64,000 nucleotides of DNA from Trematomus loennbergii (lineage: Eukaryota; Chordata; Actinopteri; Perciformes; Nototheniidae). This document shows, piece after piece, positions 44,081-57,419 of the stretch. Under the pieces are notes generated by a model. That model searched no databases and had not been told where the DNA came from. It worked only from the letters and a program-made list of their open reading frames with translations. Location of the stretch: contig JAAOOA010001171.1 of the NCBI GenBank assembly GCA_012861695.1, positions 90,424 to 154,423 on the forward strand. The letters run 5' to 3'. The position numbers and the translations under genes were made by a program. Position 1 is the stretch's first letter; every line of letters begins with the position of its first letter.

Positions 44081-44862
44081 TATAGAAAGGCATGCGCGTA
44101 GTATTTCAAAATAAGATTATTACAATTACAGAGGTCCACATTCAAGTAGAAATTAGTAGCAGCAGTATAAAATAAAATAGGTGTAACATTGTAGAATGAA
44201 GTGTGTATATAACTATAGTAAAATTATGATTGCTCATAGTTACGTAATGATTCCCGTTGCAGTAATGGATGGACTAACTATGAGTTATTAGCAGGAACAT
44301 TTTGACATGTATGCATACAAAATGATAAACACTTTGAACAAAGATAAGAATAGCATGTCTTCTGTACAAGGAAATAATGTGCTTTTTGAACATGAGCTAG
44401 ATTTTCGTAATAAGAAAATAATAAGAAAACATAAAAAGACGTGAGATGCGAGACCTGGTGTAGCTCCTCTGTCCTTTAAAGAGGAAATATCATGTTCATT
44501 TTCAGGTGCTTATTTGTATTTTGTGACAAACGGTCTTGCAGCTTATTTGTTTTCCCCTTGTAGTATTATTCGTTAGGCGTTCATTTTATTTAAATGTTAG
44601 ATGTTCTCCTTCTCTCTGTTGTTCTCCTCTCCTGATACTTCCACTTCTCTTTTCATTATCAGTCTTTCTTTAATTACCTCTGCTCCATTTCACTCTCCAT
44701 TTTCTCCTTGTTCCACTAAGCCTTATTTGTCTCTGTCTTTCTGCTCCTTTCCCCCCAAAGTCTTAGCCTATCGTCTCTCTCCAACTCTCTCTTAACTCTC
44801 AGAAGGCCACTTTTGTTTTAACCACTTGACAGCCATCTCATCATCCTCAATAAAGCGTGTAT

Positions 44863-44935
<73 letters not shown>

Positions 44936-45600
44936 GTTAAACCCCCATCTCGGTCACTTACAAGCTTTCTCTGCAACATTTCGCTTTTTGTATTTGATGT
45001 GACATAGTGTACCTAATCTGCGTTACTTGCACATTGGTCTTGCAAGATAATAAGGTCAAAATGCACCGTGTGTGCTGTGTGCATGTACTGTATGTGTGAC
45101 AATAAACAGGGTTTCATCCCTCCGATTCTATCTATAATCTTGCAGTATTATATCTCTACTACTTGCACCTTTTTTTTTGTTTTTACATTTGTCCTATATA
45201 TTTTAATGTAGCATTGTTGGAGGAGCCTTGGACTTAACATTTTCATCGCTACATCTATGCTGTAGCTATTGTACATATGACAATAAAGCCTTTGAATCTT
45301 TGAAATGAATCTTGAATCTCTCTCCCTTAACCTCTCTCTCTTTCCTGCTCTGTATTCAATCCTTAAGCAACCCTCTTCCTCTCCCTCTTCCTCTTCCTCC
45401 TCTCCTCCTCCTCCTCAGCTGCTCTCCCTGAAGACAGAGCAGATGCAGCCAGGCAGAACAGCCAACATGTTCCCATGTTCGTACTCCAGCTCTGCAGCAG
45501 CCCTCTAAACCCTCTCCATACCCTCTCCCATCACCTCCTAATGTTTCTGCAGCACACATAGCATCTTCATCCTCTTTGATGCTGATTGTATGTCCTCCAA
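44080..45600. other. Intergenic with a (CT)n array
   Basis: An uninterrupted CT run occupies 44868-44932. The rest is C/T-rich or AT-rich without a supported gene. TTTAAAGAGGAAATATCATG at 44477 looks like a lone short-element end. Confidence 0.5.
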
Positions 45601-45619
45601 ATTTCCTTATGCCCCCCTT

Positions 45620-46500
45620 GTTTGTTTGTAGCCTTTATTTAACCAGGTGAAAAATCACGATCTCTTTTTCAAGGGAGACCTGCGGTACATTGGTTACACA
45701 TAAAAACAACAGAAAACAAAAAGACCTCACAACATAATTACAGGGGTATAAATTAGCAACCTATTCACAATGACAGGTATCTAATAACATTTCATCCAGC
45801 CGCGCTTTAAAATGATGCAAGGGAATCAAAATGCTCAGTTTCAATGTTTTTTGCATAATGTTCCAAGCTAGAGGAGCAGCGCACATAAAAGCTTTAGTAC
45901 CTAAAACAGTCCTAGCACTTGGCACATGTAATAAAAACACATCCTGGGATCTCAAGCAATAGCTACTTGCCACTCTCTGTGAGATCAAAGAGCATATATA
46001 AGTTGGGAGTTTACCCAGCATGGCTTTATAGATGAATATGTACCAATGACTGAGCCTCCGACAGTAAGTGAAGCCAGACCTGCCCTGGCATACAGGGTAC
46101 AGTGATGAGTAAGTACTTTACAGTTAGTAACAAATCTCAGAGCACTGTGATAGGCGGCATCTAACCTTTCCAGGCAATGGGCAGGTGCATTCATATAGAT
46201 CAGATCCCATAGTCCAGCACAGGTAAAAAGGTCACAGAGACTAGCCTTTTCCTGGCTTCAAAGAGAAACAGGACTTGTTTCTGAAAAAGAAACCTAGTCT
46301 AACCCTCAGCTTTTTAAGCAGATTAATGACCTGAAGTTTAAAAGTGAGACAATCATCAAGCCAGATACCAAGGTATTTATAACAGGCAACCACTTCGAGT
46401 ACTTGTCCTTGCATAGTAACAATATCCAAAGCAGTCTCTGGAGTCTTTTTAGCTTCAGAAAAGAGCATTACCTTGGTTTTTTATCAACATTTAAAAGAAG
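45620..46500 (-). mobile_element. LINE fragment, reverse-transcriptase C-terminus
   Basis: The minus strand in three frames encodes YKYLGIWLDDCLTFKLQV, then KLRVRLGFFFRNKSCFSL, ALRFVTNCKVLTHHCTLYAR and APLAWNIMQKTLKLSILI. These are connected blocks of a non-LTR RT ORF end. The tail TTTATTTAACCAGGTGAAAA lies at 45637. Degraded. Confidence 0.85.
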
Positions 46501-46504
46501 CTTA

Positions 46505-47050
46505 AGCGCTGAGAGCTTCATCCTGCGCCTCACCTTCCCCTTGCCTCCGGGCTCTATCCTTAGTCTCTGCATCTCTTCCTCTCTATTCCCCGCATGCTAA
46601 ACATTGCTCGAGGCCATTCTTGTTTCTTTCTTCCTCAAATCCTCTTCCCCTTCTTTCATCCCCCCCCCCCTGGGTTTTTTCTATTACCTTGGTTCCTCTT
46701 CCTCCTCCCTCTTCCTCCTCTTCTCTGCCCAGCATCCACTCCTCTCCACCAATCCCCCTCTTTGCTTCACTCTGTTTTGTATTTACTTCTTGATTCTCAT
46801 CATCTCCTCCCTCCTTGCTTGTGCTGTGTTTTTGTATCAGTGTCACATATGGGAGTTCAAGTCTATGGTAATGACTTTCTTGCCTCCTTGCTTTGCCCGC
46901 AGCGCTGTCACATCATGTACAGCAGCATTTTGAGGGTCAGTGGAGGAGATAAAAACAAATATGAAAGTACATTCATTTCAGTAAAACGCACCAAGAAAAA
47001 AAAACACTTGTTGGAAGTGTTTGTGGCTGCTAGAGATTTCCCTCTCTTTC
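46505..47050. other. Intergenic, C/T-rich, nothing recognised
   Basis: Polypyrimidine-rich sequence on the plus strand with a run of ten C at 46659-46670. No gene. Confidence 0.4.
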
Positions 47051-47060
47051 TGCTCTTTAA

Positions 47061-48045
47061 AGAGGTCCTATTCTGCTCATTGTCAGGTTCATATCAGTAT
47101 GTAGTGTCTCTACTTTAAAGAGTCCTCTCCTGCTGATGTTCAGGTGTATATCAGTATGTAGTGTCTCTACTTTAAAGAGTCCTCTCCTGCTGATGTTCAG
47201 GTTCATATCAGTATGTAGTGTCTCTACTTTAAAGAGTCCTCTCCTGCTGATGTTCAGGTGTATATCAGTATGTAGTGTCTCTACTTTAAAGAGTCCTCTC
47301 CTGCTGATGTTCAGGTGGATATCAGTATGTAGTGTCTCTACTTTAAAGAGTCCTCTCCTGCTGATGTTCAGGTGTATATCAGTATGTAGTGTCTCTACTT
47401 TAAAGAGTCCTCTCCTGCTGATGTTCAGGTGTATATCAGTATGTAGTGTCTCTACTTTAAAGAGTCCTCTCCTGCTGATGTTCAGGTGTATATCAGTATG
47501 TAGTGTCTCTACTTTAAAGAGTCCTCTCCTGCTGATGTTCAGGTGCATATCAGTATGTAGTGTCTCTCTTTAAAGAGTCCTCTCCTGCTGATGTTCAGGT
47601 GTATATCAGTATGTAGTGTCTCTACTTTAAAGAGTCCTCTCCTGCTGATGTTCAGGTGTATATCAGTATGTAGTGTCTCTACTTTAAAGAGTCCTCTCCT
47701 GCTGATGTTCAGGTGAATATCAGTATGTAGTGTCTCTACTTTAAAGAGTCCTCTCCTGCTGATGTTCAGGTGTATATCAGTATGTAGTGTCTCTACTTTA
47801 AAGAGTCCTCTCCTGCTGATGTTCAGGTGTAAATCAGTATGTAGTGTCTCTCCTGGGACATGTCTCCATGCTTTAATGTTCAAAAAGCTCTTTATGTTTC
47901 TCATACAGCCTGTGCTGCAGCACCTCTTTTCACCCTCTGTCTGAAACCAGAGCCCAGTCTGCTCTGAGCCCAGTCTGCTCTGATTGGTCAGCTGGCCGGC
48001 TCTACAGGAAAGGGAAACCACCAAAAAGCATATCTAATGGCCTCT
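47061..48045. mobile_element. TTAA-flanked short transposon family B with expanded 57-bp array, reverse orientation
   Basis: TTAA at 47057-47060 and 48046-48049 borders AGAGGTCCTATTCTGC and ATATCTAATGGCCTCT. The interior has the CACCTCTTTTCACCCTCTGT block. The body is shortened relative to 63249-63627. Confidence 0.8.
47080..47850. repeat. 57-bp minisatellite array 2
   Basis: About 13.5 units, the reverse complement of array 1 at 10305-11085. One unit lacks three bases near 47564. Long ORFs on both strands are repeat artefacts. Confidence 0.96.
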
Positions 48046-48054
48046 TTAAAGGTC

Positions 48055-48580
48055 TTGATGATAACTTTTCTCAACCTTATGTTAGATTCCCGATTAACAT
48101 TTCAGAGCTCGTTAAAACGTTGAGTCTGCAGAAACCTACTTACATACATTTAAGATTATTAATGACTATTCCACGCTGCAGATAGTTTCATGCACTCTAT
48201 GAACTTTGCTATGAACTGATATTCATGAAACTTGGTCAAAGGGTGCACCAATTTCTAAAGATCACTTGCAGATGCCCTAATTATTCCTCACTTCTGTTGA
48301 GGGCAGAGATATGAGCTTTCCAAACTCCTAGTAATGTTTTCTTTTTTTGGATGAGCCCAACAGATACAAAATTCTGACCACATTATTAAGCAAAAATACA
48401 TTTGAATGCAGTGAGCTCAACACTGATTAGTGGAACTAATTAAGACACAGACACAGTGTGATCTTTGTATGAGGCAAACTAATTACAACTGCTAAGGGAT
48501 TCATTTACTTAAACTCCCCTCCTCTCTAAAATGTGCTTTACTCGTTGCAGTTTTACTCGGTTGTTGGAGCTTCTCTGTGC
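48055..48580. other. Intergenic, nothing recognised
   Basis: No supported gene. Confidence 0.4.
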
Positions 48581-48585
48581 AGAAT

Positions 48586-48586
<1 letters not shown>

Positions 48587-48618
<32 letters not shown>

Positions 48619-48913
48619 GTAGATAGGTAGGTAGGTAGGTAGGTAGGTAGGTAGGTAGGTAGGTAGGTAGGTAGATGTGGGCCGGTTGGATAAGTCACTA
48701 GCACCCCCGTCGACAATTTATTAGGGGTAATTACTTGCGGCACGGAGGTGGGCCGGCGGTACCGAAGTGGGCCGGTCGAGAGTCCCGGGCTGATGTGTAG
48801 TCCCAGTCCGCCCCTGTAGGTAGGTAGGTAGGTAGGTAGGTAGGTAGGTAGGTAGGTAGGTAGGTAGGTAGGTAGGTAGGTAGGTAGGTAGGTAGGTAGG
48901 TAGGTAGGTAGGT

Positions 48914-48944
<31 letters not shown>

Positions 48945-48951
48945 GGTAGGT

Positions 48952-49024
<73 letters not shown>

Positions 49025-49035
49025 TAGATAGATAT
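48587..49035. repeat. Compound tetranucleotide array (GATA, GGTA, ACAG) with insertion
   Basis: GATA then GGTA units to 48674, unique DNA 48675-48817, GGTA units to about 48914, then ACAG units to 49030. The unique part ends CAGTCCGCCCCTG, which reads CAGGGGCGGACTG on the other strand, a hAT-like terminus. Confidence 0.93.
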
Positions 49036-49475
49036 TTACAGCAGAAAATACATACATGTGTGCGTATAATGATATGTATGTGCAGAGTTTTACACTAGAA
49101 GGCTATTCTCACATTCATCTGCAGAAGTGGAAAGTTTTAACACAAGTTGTACAAGTTTGATGTGTAAAATGAAAACCTCCAGCACAGGGAAGAAGGAGAC
49201 AGGTTGTCTAAAAGAGCTTTATAGGTGCTGGATCAAAAAAGGGAAACTGCAGCAAGAATCAAACAAAGGATCTGCTGACTGTCAGCTGTTTTAATTGCAT
49301 AACATTTTGATCTATCAAGGGACTTTGTCAGGTAGTCTAATCACCGTCACTAAAGCAGAACAAGCCAGAAACCAAGACATCATGTGGTCTTGATCTGCAT
49401 GATTGATAGTCAATGTACTCTCAGAATCGACGCAGAGCTAAACAACACTGTCTGATACTCGCACAATAGAGTTAA

Positions 49476-51098
49476 AGGTCACCTAATATGCAAAATCTTT
49501 TATACAGATGTGTCCCCAAGATTTGGAAAGTTTCAGGAACAAAGACCCCCTCTCCTTTTGTCCTGATTCATCATTCTGAAAATGAGCTGATCAGATTTTG
49601 GCCACTTTGTGATGTCATAATGATGTTTTGGCTTGTGTAACCATTAGCCCCCCCACCTTATCACCTGAATCTCCTCCTACAGCACCATTGTGTTCTTTTT
49701 AAGGCGAGACCCCAGGTGAATAGGGTATTTTTTCTAACTTAAAGATATCAGCTAGATATTTCTCCAGTTAATTACTTACAACAAGGCAATTGTCTTTTGT
49801 ATTACAAGTTTTCTGAAATAGCTTGTTTAAATATGCAAATGTACCATTATCTCATGAAATATGCACATATTTTAACACATTTCAGGAACCGAAATCTGAA
49901 CTTTGGATAAAGCCAGGATCAAAATTATTGTTTCATTTTGTAATCATATTAGTATCTAAGGCTTTTACAGAAGGGATTTTGGATATCTCTTTGTATCACT
50001 CCATAAATCAGAAAATACCAACAACAGCCCTAAAATATCAATTTTCACCATGTTTTTAGGTATAAAATGTTATATAATTCAGGCTATGAATTATATAGAC
50101 CAAACCCTTCTGTAAAAGCCTTCATAATATTGATAGGAATATAACTGGAAGGTTTGGTGTATGTAACTGCTACTGAAGTGGACATTTCGAACTCAGAGTA
50201 GGAGAAAAAACTCATTTTGAGAAAACGACCTTTAAAGATTGCAGAGTGACGCTAGCTAAACCCTCCTGTTATCTGGATGATAGCTTGCGCATCGACGCAC
50301 TCCTGAAGGTATTTCATGTTCGGGGTCATTTGTTTTTTGTATAACCTTGCTTTGTGCAAGTGACAATTGTTGTCGTCTTCTCTGTGAACGTTTTTTTTGC
50401 TGTTATTTTGCCATTTTCAGATTTAAGTTTCTAGCGGAAAGCTAACCAGGAAGTGCTTTAGCACACCACGTGACGCATCTGAACGAATCACGTTGTCAGA
50501 AATTGACACCAGCCTATGAGATTTCGTTTCTTGGTATAAGACCCCTTTGCACTTTCACGATTGGTTGCTGATACAAAGGAAATGACCATATTTGGATCGA
50601 TGAGATTGTGCAGGAGAAACTGAGCTTTCCAACGATACCTCTGATCACATGGTGCAAACAGCGGTCGCGGTACTTTATGTTACGTTAGAATGCTAATTTT
50701 GGTGAATTTAGAGAAATCTACAGACGCAAATAGAAAAAAACTATAGTAAAAATAAACACTTAAATGTGTATTTTGTAAGTTTTCTTCCAAAAGCCTGAAA
50801 GAAAACATGTTATGGAATCAAAATAGCACAAAATCTCAAAATTGACCAGTGCAGGAAAAACGATGTTTTTGCCTGCCGTGTCTCGCCTTAAACCAATCAT
50901 CTCTCAGAGGGGCGTGGCCAGCAGCAGCTCATTAGCATTTAAAGCTACAGACACAGAATCAGCACTTTTGGAACAGGGCTGAAACAGAGAGGTTTATGGG
51001 ATGCTGCAATGATCTTATTGCCAAACACTTCAGAGACATGTTTTGTATATATCTGAGACCTATAATATATTGTTGAGAAAGAGTATAACAGGGGACCT
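49476..51098. mobile_element. TTAA-flanked short transposon, family A copy 3, without minisatellite, split by another element
   Basis: AGGTCACCTAATATGC after TTAA (49472-49475) and GTATAACAGGGGACCT before TTAA (51099-51102). It matches family A in reverse but has only a single GGGGACACATCTGTAT segment where the others carry the 37-bp array. Confidence 0.75.
49703..50887. mobile_element. TTAA-flanked element, family F, nested in family A
   Basis: GGCGAGAC and GTCTCGCC are inverted ends, with TTAA on both sides (49699-49702 and 50888-50891), and the interrupted host sequence continues after it. 1185 bp, no transposase-like ORF. Confidence 0.82.
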
Positions 51099-51269
51099 TT
51101 AAATGACAACGCATCTAGCCTCAAAGCATACTTACATAAGCACCACAAAGGCCCAACACATTTACATTAACGCTGCAAATAAAACACGATGGAAATAAAA
51201 AAATGCTGCAAGAAGCTCCAAACACAACGGAAACGGGGACACTATAAAGTGATGCACACAGCTGGGACC

Positions 51270-51716
<447 letters not shown>

Positions 51717-51719
51717 TGA

Positions 51720-52098
51720 GCCGCAGACCCCTGAACTGTGCACTCAGGTCTTTCTTATCATGAGTGTGTGTTGATGTATGAGGGCGCCACATACCGAGGG
51801 GGATTTAAACAGTTCCATGCGAGGTGTATTGATCCCTCTGGGGCCGAGGCGATTTTCGGTAATGACCGTGGCGTTTCAGATGATGGGAGTGGTAATGGAT
51901 ATTATGATGAAGGTGAGGAAGAGGATGGATTTGATGAAGGCCGTTATGCCGTTATGATGATGATAATGCTATGAAGCAGCGAGGGCTTCCGGTTTATTGA
52001 TGCATGGCGTGCGGGAAACGATGTGCGTGATGCAAAGAAAGTGAAGGTGGTGGTGATGTTAGAGGATAAGAGGACAATGAAGATGGTGAATATGAATC
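51720..52098. other. Intergenic between TG arrays
   Basis: GATGATGGGAGTGG-like GA/TG-rich sequence; the short ORF here has no recognised family. Confidence 0.35.
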
Positions 52099-52099
52099 T

Positions 52100-52268
<169 letters not shown>

Positions 52269-52564
52269 GGTTTCAGGAAGTGACGCTCAGCAGCCAGCCA
52301 TCTGTCGGCAGATTAATCCTGGCTGCGCTTAGAGATATTACCGACTGGCTTATCGCCCTGGCAACAAGCCTTCAATCCCAGTCCAGCGCATCCACCATGT
52401 GACCTTACTGAGCGAGGGGGGGGGGGGGGGGTTGCACACACTCATGCACACACACATATGTGCACACACATGCACACACTATATGGATGCTCCATAATTT
52501 GGTGATATGATACATGCTCAGTGAATGCACATAAACTGTGCCTTTAATGAGAGGGGAGTTCAAT

Positions 52565-52608
<44 letters not shown>

Positions 52609-52965
52609 TGCTCCACTTCCTTTCATCAGTACCATGGTCTGAAGGTTTTAATCCTGCTGAAAGGTTTCGGTGTCACCTATTGAGTTCAAAAATGTCATTA
52701 CGCCAACCAGCTGGGCTGCACAGCTCTCTGCAAATATCGTTTTCAGGGGTTATATTTAGCTCTTTATCAATATGATTTCTGGCTACTTTTGTTCCCTTTC
52801 TTCCCGAGCGCCAAAGAAACTTTTTTTTTTTATTTCCTAAATCCCTCCCACGTGCTCAAAATCCTCCCACTCACGTTTTTTTGTTTCTCGGTCCCTTCCA
52901 TACACACACTACAGGAAACAATGCACACACATAATGCATGAACACACACACACATACCATGTATA

Positions 52966-53176
52966 CATCACTTCAGGGGACATTACATTGACTTACATGC
53001 ATTTCCTGGAGACTTATCCTAACCTTAACCATAACCAACACATGACTAACCCTAACCTTACCCTAACCAAGTCTTCACCCTAAAATTAATGATTCTTATG
53101 GGGACCTCCATGTTGCGAGTCCCCACACGTGACTGTGTAAACAGATTTAGGTCCCCACAAGTATAGCAATGCTAGG
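52966..53176. mobile_element. Microsatellite-flanked dispersed repeat, copy 1
   Basis: CACTTCAGGGGACATTACAT, CCTTAACCATAACCAACACA and GTGTAAACAGATTTAGGTCC all recur at 62200-62680. It joins a CA array on its right. Confidence 0.85.
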
Positions 53177-53238
<62 letters not shown>

Positions 53239-53248
53239 CACACACACA

Positions 53249-53312
<64 letters not shown>
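53177..53312. repeat. (CA)n microsatellite
   Basis: About 135 bases of CA with two one-base losses and one CATA. Confidence 0.97.
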
Positions 53313-53314
<2 letters not shown>

Positions 53315-53319
53315 CATAA

Positions 53320-55855
53320 ATCAGCAGGCACAAGGCCAGTTCAGGCTTGATGTAACATTCAAGGTTTTATTCAGTCTTTACATACAGTACACCAGTCAGA
53401 AATATACAGTGAACCTTCAGCAAAGGTCCGTCAGGTACACCATAAAATCTGCAATCGGAAATTTCTTATTTTTAGATGAAAGGTTTACAAAGCGTGAGTG
53501 TGTTTCTGTTTTCAGTCCATGCTTTTACATCAGTAGATGCTGAAGAATGACACGTTTCTAGGGGTGAGAATTGTATTTTTCTCCCTTTCTGATTCTGAAT
53601 TGTATCCCTTACTTTGATAACAACTATGATGCCAAATATTGGCTAAACTTGACGTTGCTCCCCCACTCCCCTCATGTCATAATCTAACCATTTGGACACG
53701 TTTTAGCCAGAATCTATTTTCTGGTCGTAATCTCAAACCAACGACCCTGCTGATAGTAGGTTGTTGCAGGTCTGGTGAAAGAGAGATGAGCGCGATGCAC
53801 GGGGGGGCCGTTTGGTCAAATCCGGATGTCGGTTTAAATCCCACTCTGCCTGTATCTGCCACTCAGCGTAATTAGATGAAGTAATCACGATTGGTATCAT
53901 GACAGATTACTGAGAGGTTGAGAGGTCGTTCTCTGAACCCTGCAATGGTTTTTAATCTAGAGTGCGGCGCACCAGTATCAGACGGGGGTTTGAAAGGGGG
54001 GAAGCATTTATTTCAAACATTTTAAAATTGGAGAAAGGAGCTTTATTGTCCTCATTCAATTTAACACTGTACAAAGCTGTCAAATGTGTATTAAAATGCA
54101 TGGCATAATTGACTACAAGTGCACATTACTCTTTCAAAAGAATGCACCGAGTCAAATTTCTAAATTATGGCTTTTACGTTTATACAAAGTAAGGAACCCT
54201 TGAAGGTTTAAGAGGGGCACTGCAAAGCCCTATAATGTAATTTAATGTCACGACTTTTCGGCAGGAGTAATGCGGTAGTTCAATGATCCGTTAATGATTG
54301 AAGCAGCGTAATTACATGCTGCTTGCCTGAGGAATCCAATCATTTGCTACAAAAAGTTAGTTCGGAGTTTAATGAGAGTGAAAATAGCGGACATTTTAAA
54401 CCCATTTATTTCAGTAACAGTCAAGAGTAACAGCTTTTTTGTTTTTGTTTAAGGAGACCTGAATTGCTACATGACATATGTGGGGGCAGTAGTGTGCTGA
54501 GGACGAGGGAATGTTTCTGAATTCATGTTTTTGGTAAGGACCTCAATAGCACCAACAGGTAAATAATCAGACCATTTTCTTGGGTGGGCTTCACAGTACA
54601 GGGTAAGATGGTCAATGGAAAGTATGCTAATGTTGTAATACCATTTTTAAAATGCAGAAACAGCATTTTTACTAGAAAATATTGTAGTAAAAGATTCTTT
54701 CCTGAGTCTGGCGGCAGTACTGTTCCTCACAAGGAGCTTCACTGAGGATTTAATCATATCTAACACATGGAGAGGCTGTGAATTGGAGGTTAACTACACA
54801 TTGTGCTGGGGACTAAACCTGGAATGTTCTGGCGTTTTTTAACCTTGTATTCCTGTGTACCCTGTGTTTAACAGTAGATCACTTGACTGATTGGCTTATA
54901 AATCCTCTTTTACAACAAATTAAAAAGGTATATAATCATGTGCAAATCTCTTAAAGTAGAGGATTTTGCATTGTGTAGTGGTTCTTTCAAAATCTTTTTG
55001 GGAGACTGTAATAAGAAGTTTAAACATCACTGAGTTGGTAGCGTGTGCCTGGCTCTGTACCATCTAAAGAACTGGGTTATTAATATACACAACTGGCATT
55101 AAAAGCTTCATATTGGACTTAAAAAAGGTCTTTCTTGAAAGATTCTGCTGAAGAAAACATAGGAACATGCTATTCTAGCCGTTACACATGCAAACAAATC
55201 TTTGAAAATTAACCAAATGTTGCATTTCACTTTGGCAAGGGAGGAAGTATAACATATTTTCCTGCTATTATATTTTCAACATTCTACCCTTGTTTGTTTT
55301 TTTAAAGAGTTTGTTCCTTTACATTGCAATAAAAAACATCTTTTTTTGATATGTCATTGCACAAAAAAGAGCAACAGACAACAAAAATGAATCCACAAGT
55401 CAAAAAGAGAGATAAGCAAATTATGATGAAAGAAATAAAAGTTGCATAATTCATTTCACATTGACAAATATAGAAAAAGCAGACCGTGGAGAGAAGTGGA
55501 CTGTTGGAAGAAGAACGGCTTGGAGAGTGTGTGAAAGTGTGTGAAAGTGTGTGAACTCGCTGACTGTGTGACGGCCGGAGCATTTAGTGAATGTATGAAT
55601 GTAAACAGAAGAAAACCAGGACACATTTATGTTCCTCTGCATCTTCACGTTGTGTTCGTCAGTGTTTCTGAACTGAATGAAACCAGACATAACAACAGAA
55701 TCCAAGAGGAGGAAGTTGAAATACACATGCTTTTACACCTACTGTGTGTTATATATTCTGTTCAGTTGTGTATCTACATTATCCAAATGTTTGCAACAAT
55801 TTTCAAACCTAGAGAAATCGTGTATTAAGATAAGCCTGTGTTTAATTTAGTTGCC
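53320..55855. other. Intergenic or distal gjd2 3' region, nothing coding recognised
   Basis: A minus-strand AATAAA (plus 53366-53371) lies in an A/T-rich context typical of a transcript end, and AT-rich UTR-like sequence extends rightwards. Whether it belongs to gjd2 cannot be decided. Confidence 0.35.
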
Positions 55856-55861
55856 TTAAAC

Positions 55862-56216
55862 CACATGTGTCAAACTCAAGGCCCGGGGGCCAAATCAGGC
55901 CCTTGGTGGATTTAATTTCGGCCCGCAGGATAATTTTTAATTACTATTAGATCTGGCCCGCCGGTATATTGCACGCACACCTTCACTCAATCCTGAGGGT
56001 TTGCTCACCTCAGAGCCTGACCCCAAACATTGATGACCTTGCACCCAAGATGAGATTTTTTTTTATAGGCAATCATTTAAGCTTGTTAGTTCCAGGTTTA
56101 ATATGTGCAATAAGTTCATTCAATAAGTTTTGCAATAAACATTGAACCAGTCCGGCCCTCGACTAGTACCCTTTTTTTTATTTTGGCCCACTGTGTATTT
56201 GAGTTTGACACCCCTG
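55862..56216. mobile_element. hAT-type short element (GTGTCAAACTC family)
   Basis: CACATGTGTCAAACTC and GAGTTTGACACCCCTG are inverted. Flanks CCTTAAAC (55854-55861) and CCTTAAAT (56217-56224) match 7/8. It is an internally shorter relative of 38435-39005, in opposite orientation. Confidence 0.88.
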
Positions 56217-56753
56217 CCTTAAATGGTGTCGTATCCTTGTTGAGCGAAATGTAGTGATGTGATTGTCTGCCAGAAGCTGTCTTAAACATACTTTTTTATC
56301 AAGTTTTAAGTCACATTTTTAAAATCAACTTTTAAAATCTGATGGAAGATTTGAGTCATCGGACGACTGGGTGTTAATTTATCAAAGAAACAAGCTGAGC
56401 GAATGTTAGCCTTTAGCTAGTTTGCCCTGCGTTTTATAAAAACGTGAAACTGCTTTATTGATAATTTTTTCTTTGGAGAGAAGAAGATAATTCTGCTTTT
56501 GGTAAAAAACCTCCTGAACGTCTTGTTCTTTTTTGCAATATTTCAAAATCCAATAGAAAAATCCCATTCCTTTTTGCAGAGGGAGCCCTTGCTATGCTAA
56601 CTTTGGATTCAAATACGTCATCACTGCCCCTCTCTATCGTGGCACAACATTAACTATTGTTCGTGAATTCAAACTGCTCTCCTCACATTCAGAGGTGCTT
56701 GTTTTACTAGATTAAATGAATGTCCGGCATGTACTAATAAAGGTCCATCTTAA

Positions 56754-57414
56754 AGGTCCCATGTCATGGCCATTTCTACTGATCATAATTCCATTGTTGA
56801 GGTATACTGGAATACATTTATATTGTGCAATTTCCAAACTCACATTGGTTTCTCATACAGCATCTCTGTAAAGTATGTGTATTCACTCTCTGTCCTAAAC
56901 GGCTTCTTGGATCTCCTGCCCCCCCTCCCTGTGAGCCCAGTGGCCGTCTGCGAGACAGCGAGACACAGCGAAACCCAGCCTGAAACACACACACACCCTC
57001 AGCCTGGCTGGGAGTTTGTGTGTGTGCTCAGGCTGAGTTGCGCGGTGTCTTGCTGTCTCGCCGACCCCACTCCAGTGAGCCAGCTCACAGTGTCCCGCTC
57101 CTCGCAGCAGAGAGCCTCGCAACGTCCGCCGAGTGTGTGTGTGAGGAAGTCCACGGATTGGTCCAAACGTAACGGCTCCGCGGACGTAACGTAACTATAC
57201 CCAAAATACGTCACTATACCCAGGAAGTAAACAATGGAAAAAGAGAAATCTCCAACGAGGCGTTCTGGGGCAGCATAGACAGGTCTTTTCTGTGTTTTAC
57301 TCGCTACAGGGTGTACTTTGAGGGTTTGTGACTCTGCAGACCGTTTACATGCAGAAAAAGCTACATAACACACAAGGGGACGGGTAATAACCAGAAAAGC
57401 ATGACATGGGACCT
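56754..57414. mobile_element. TTAA-flanked short transposon, family C, complete
   Basis: AGGTCCCATGTCATGGCC and GCATGACATGGGACCT are inverted, abutting TTAA (56750-56753 and 57415-57418). No transposase. Confidence 0.85.
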
Positions 57415-57419
57415 TTAAT

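Noticed and set aside
47057..48024. ORFs of 145-163 residues repeating FKVETLHTDIHLNISRRGL
   Set aside because: 57-bp array translation in a transposon.
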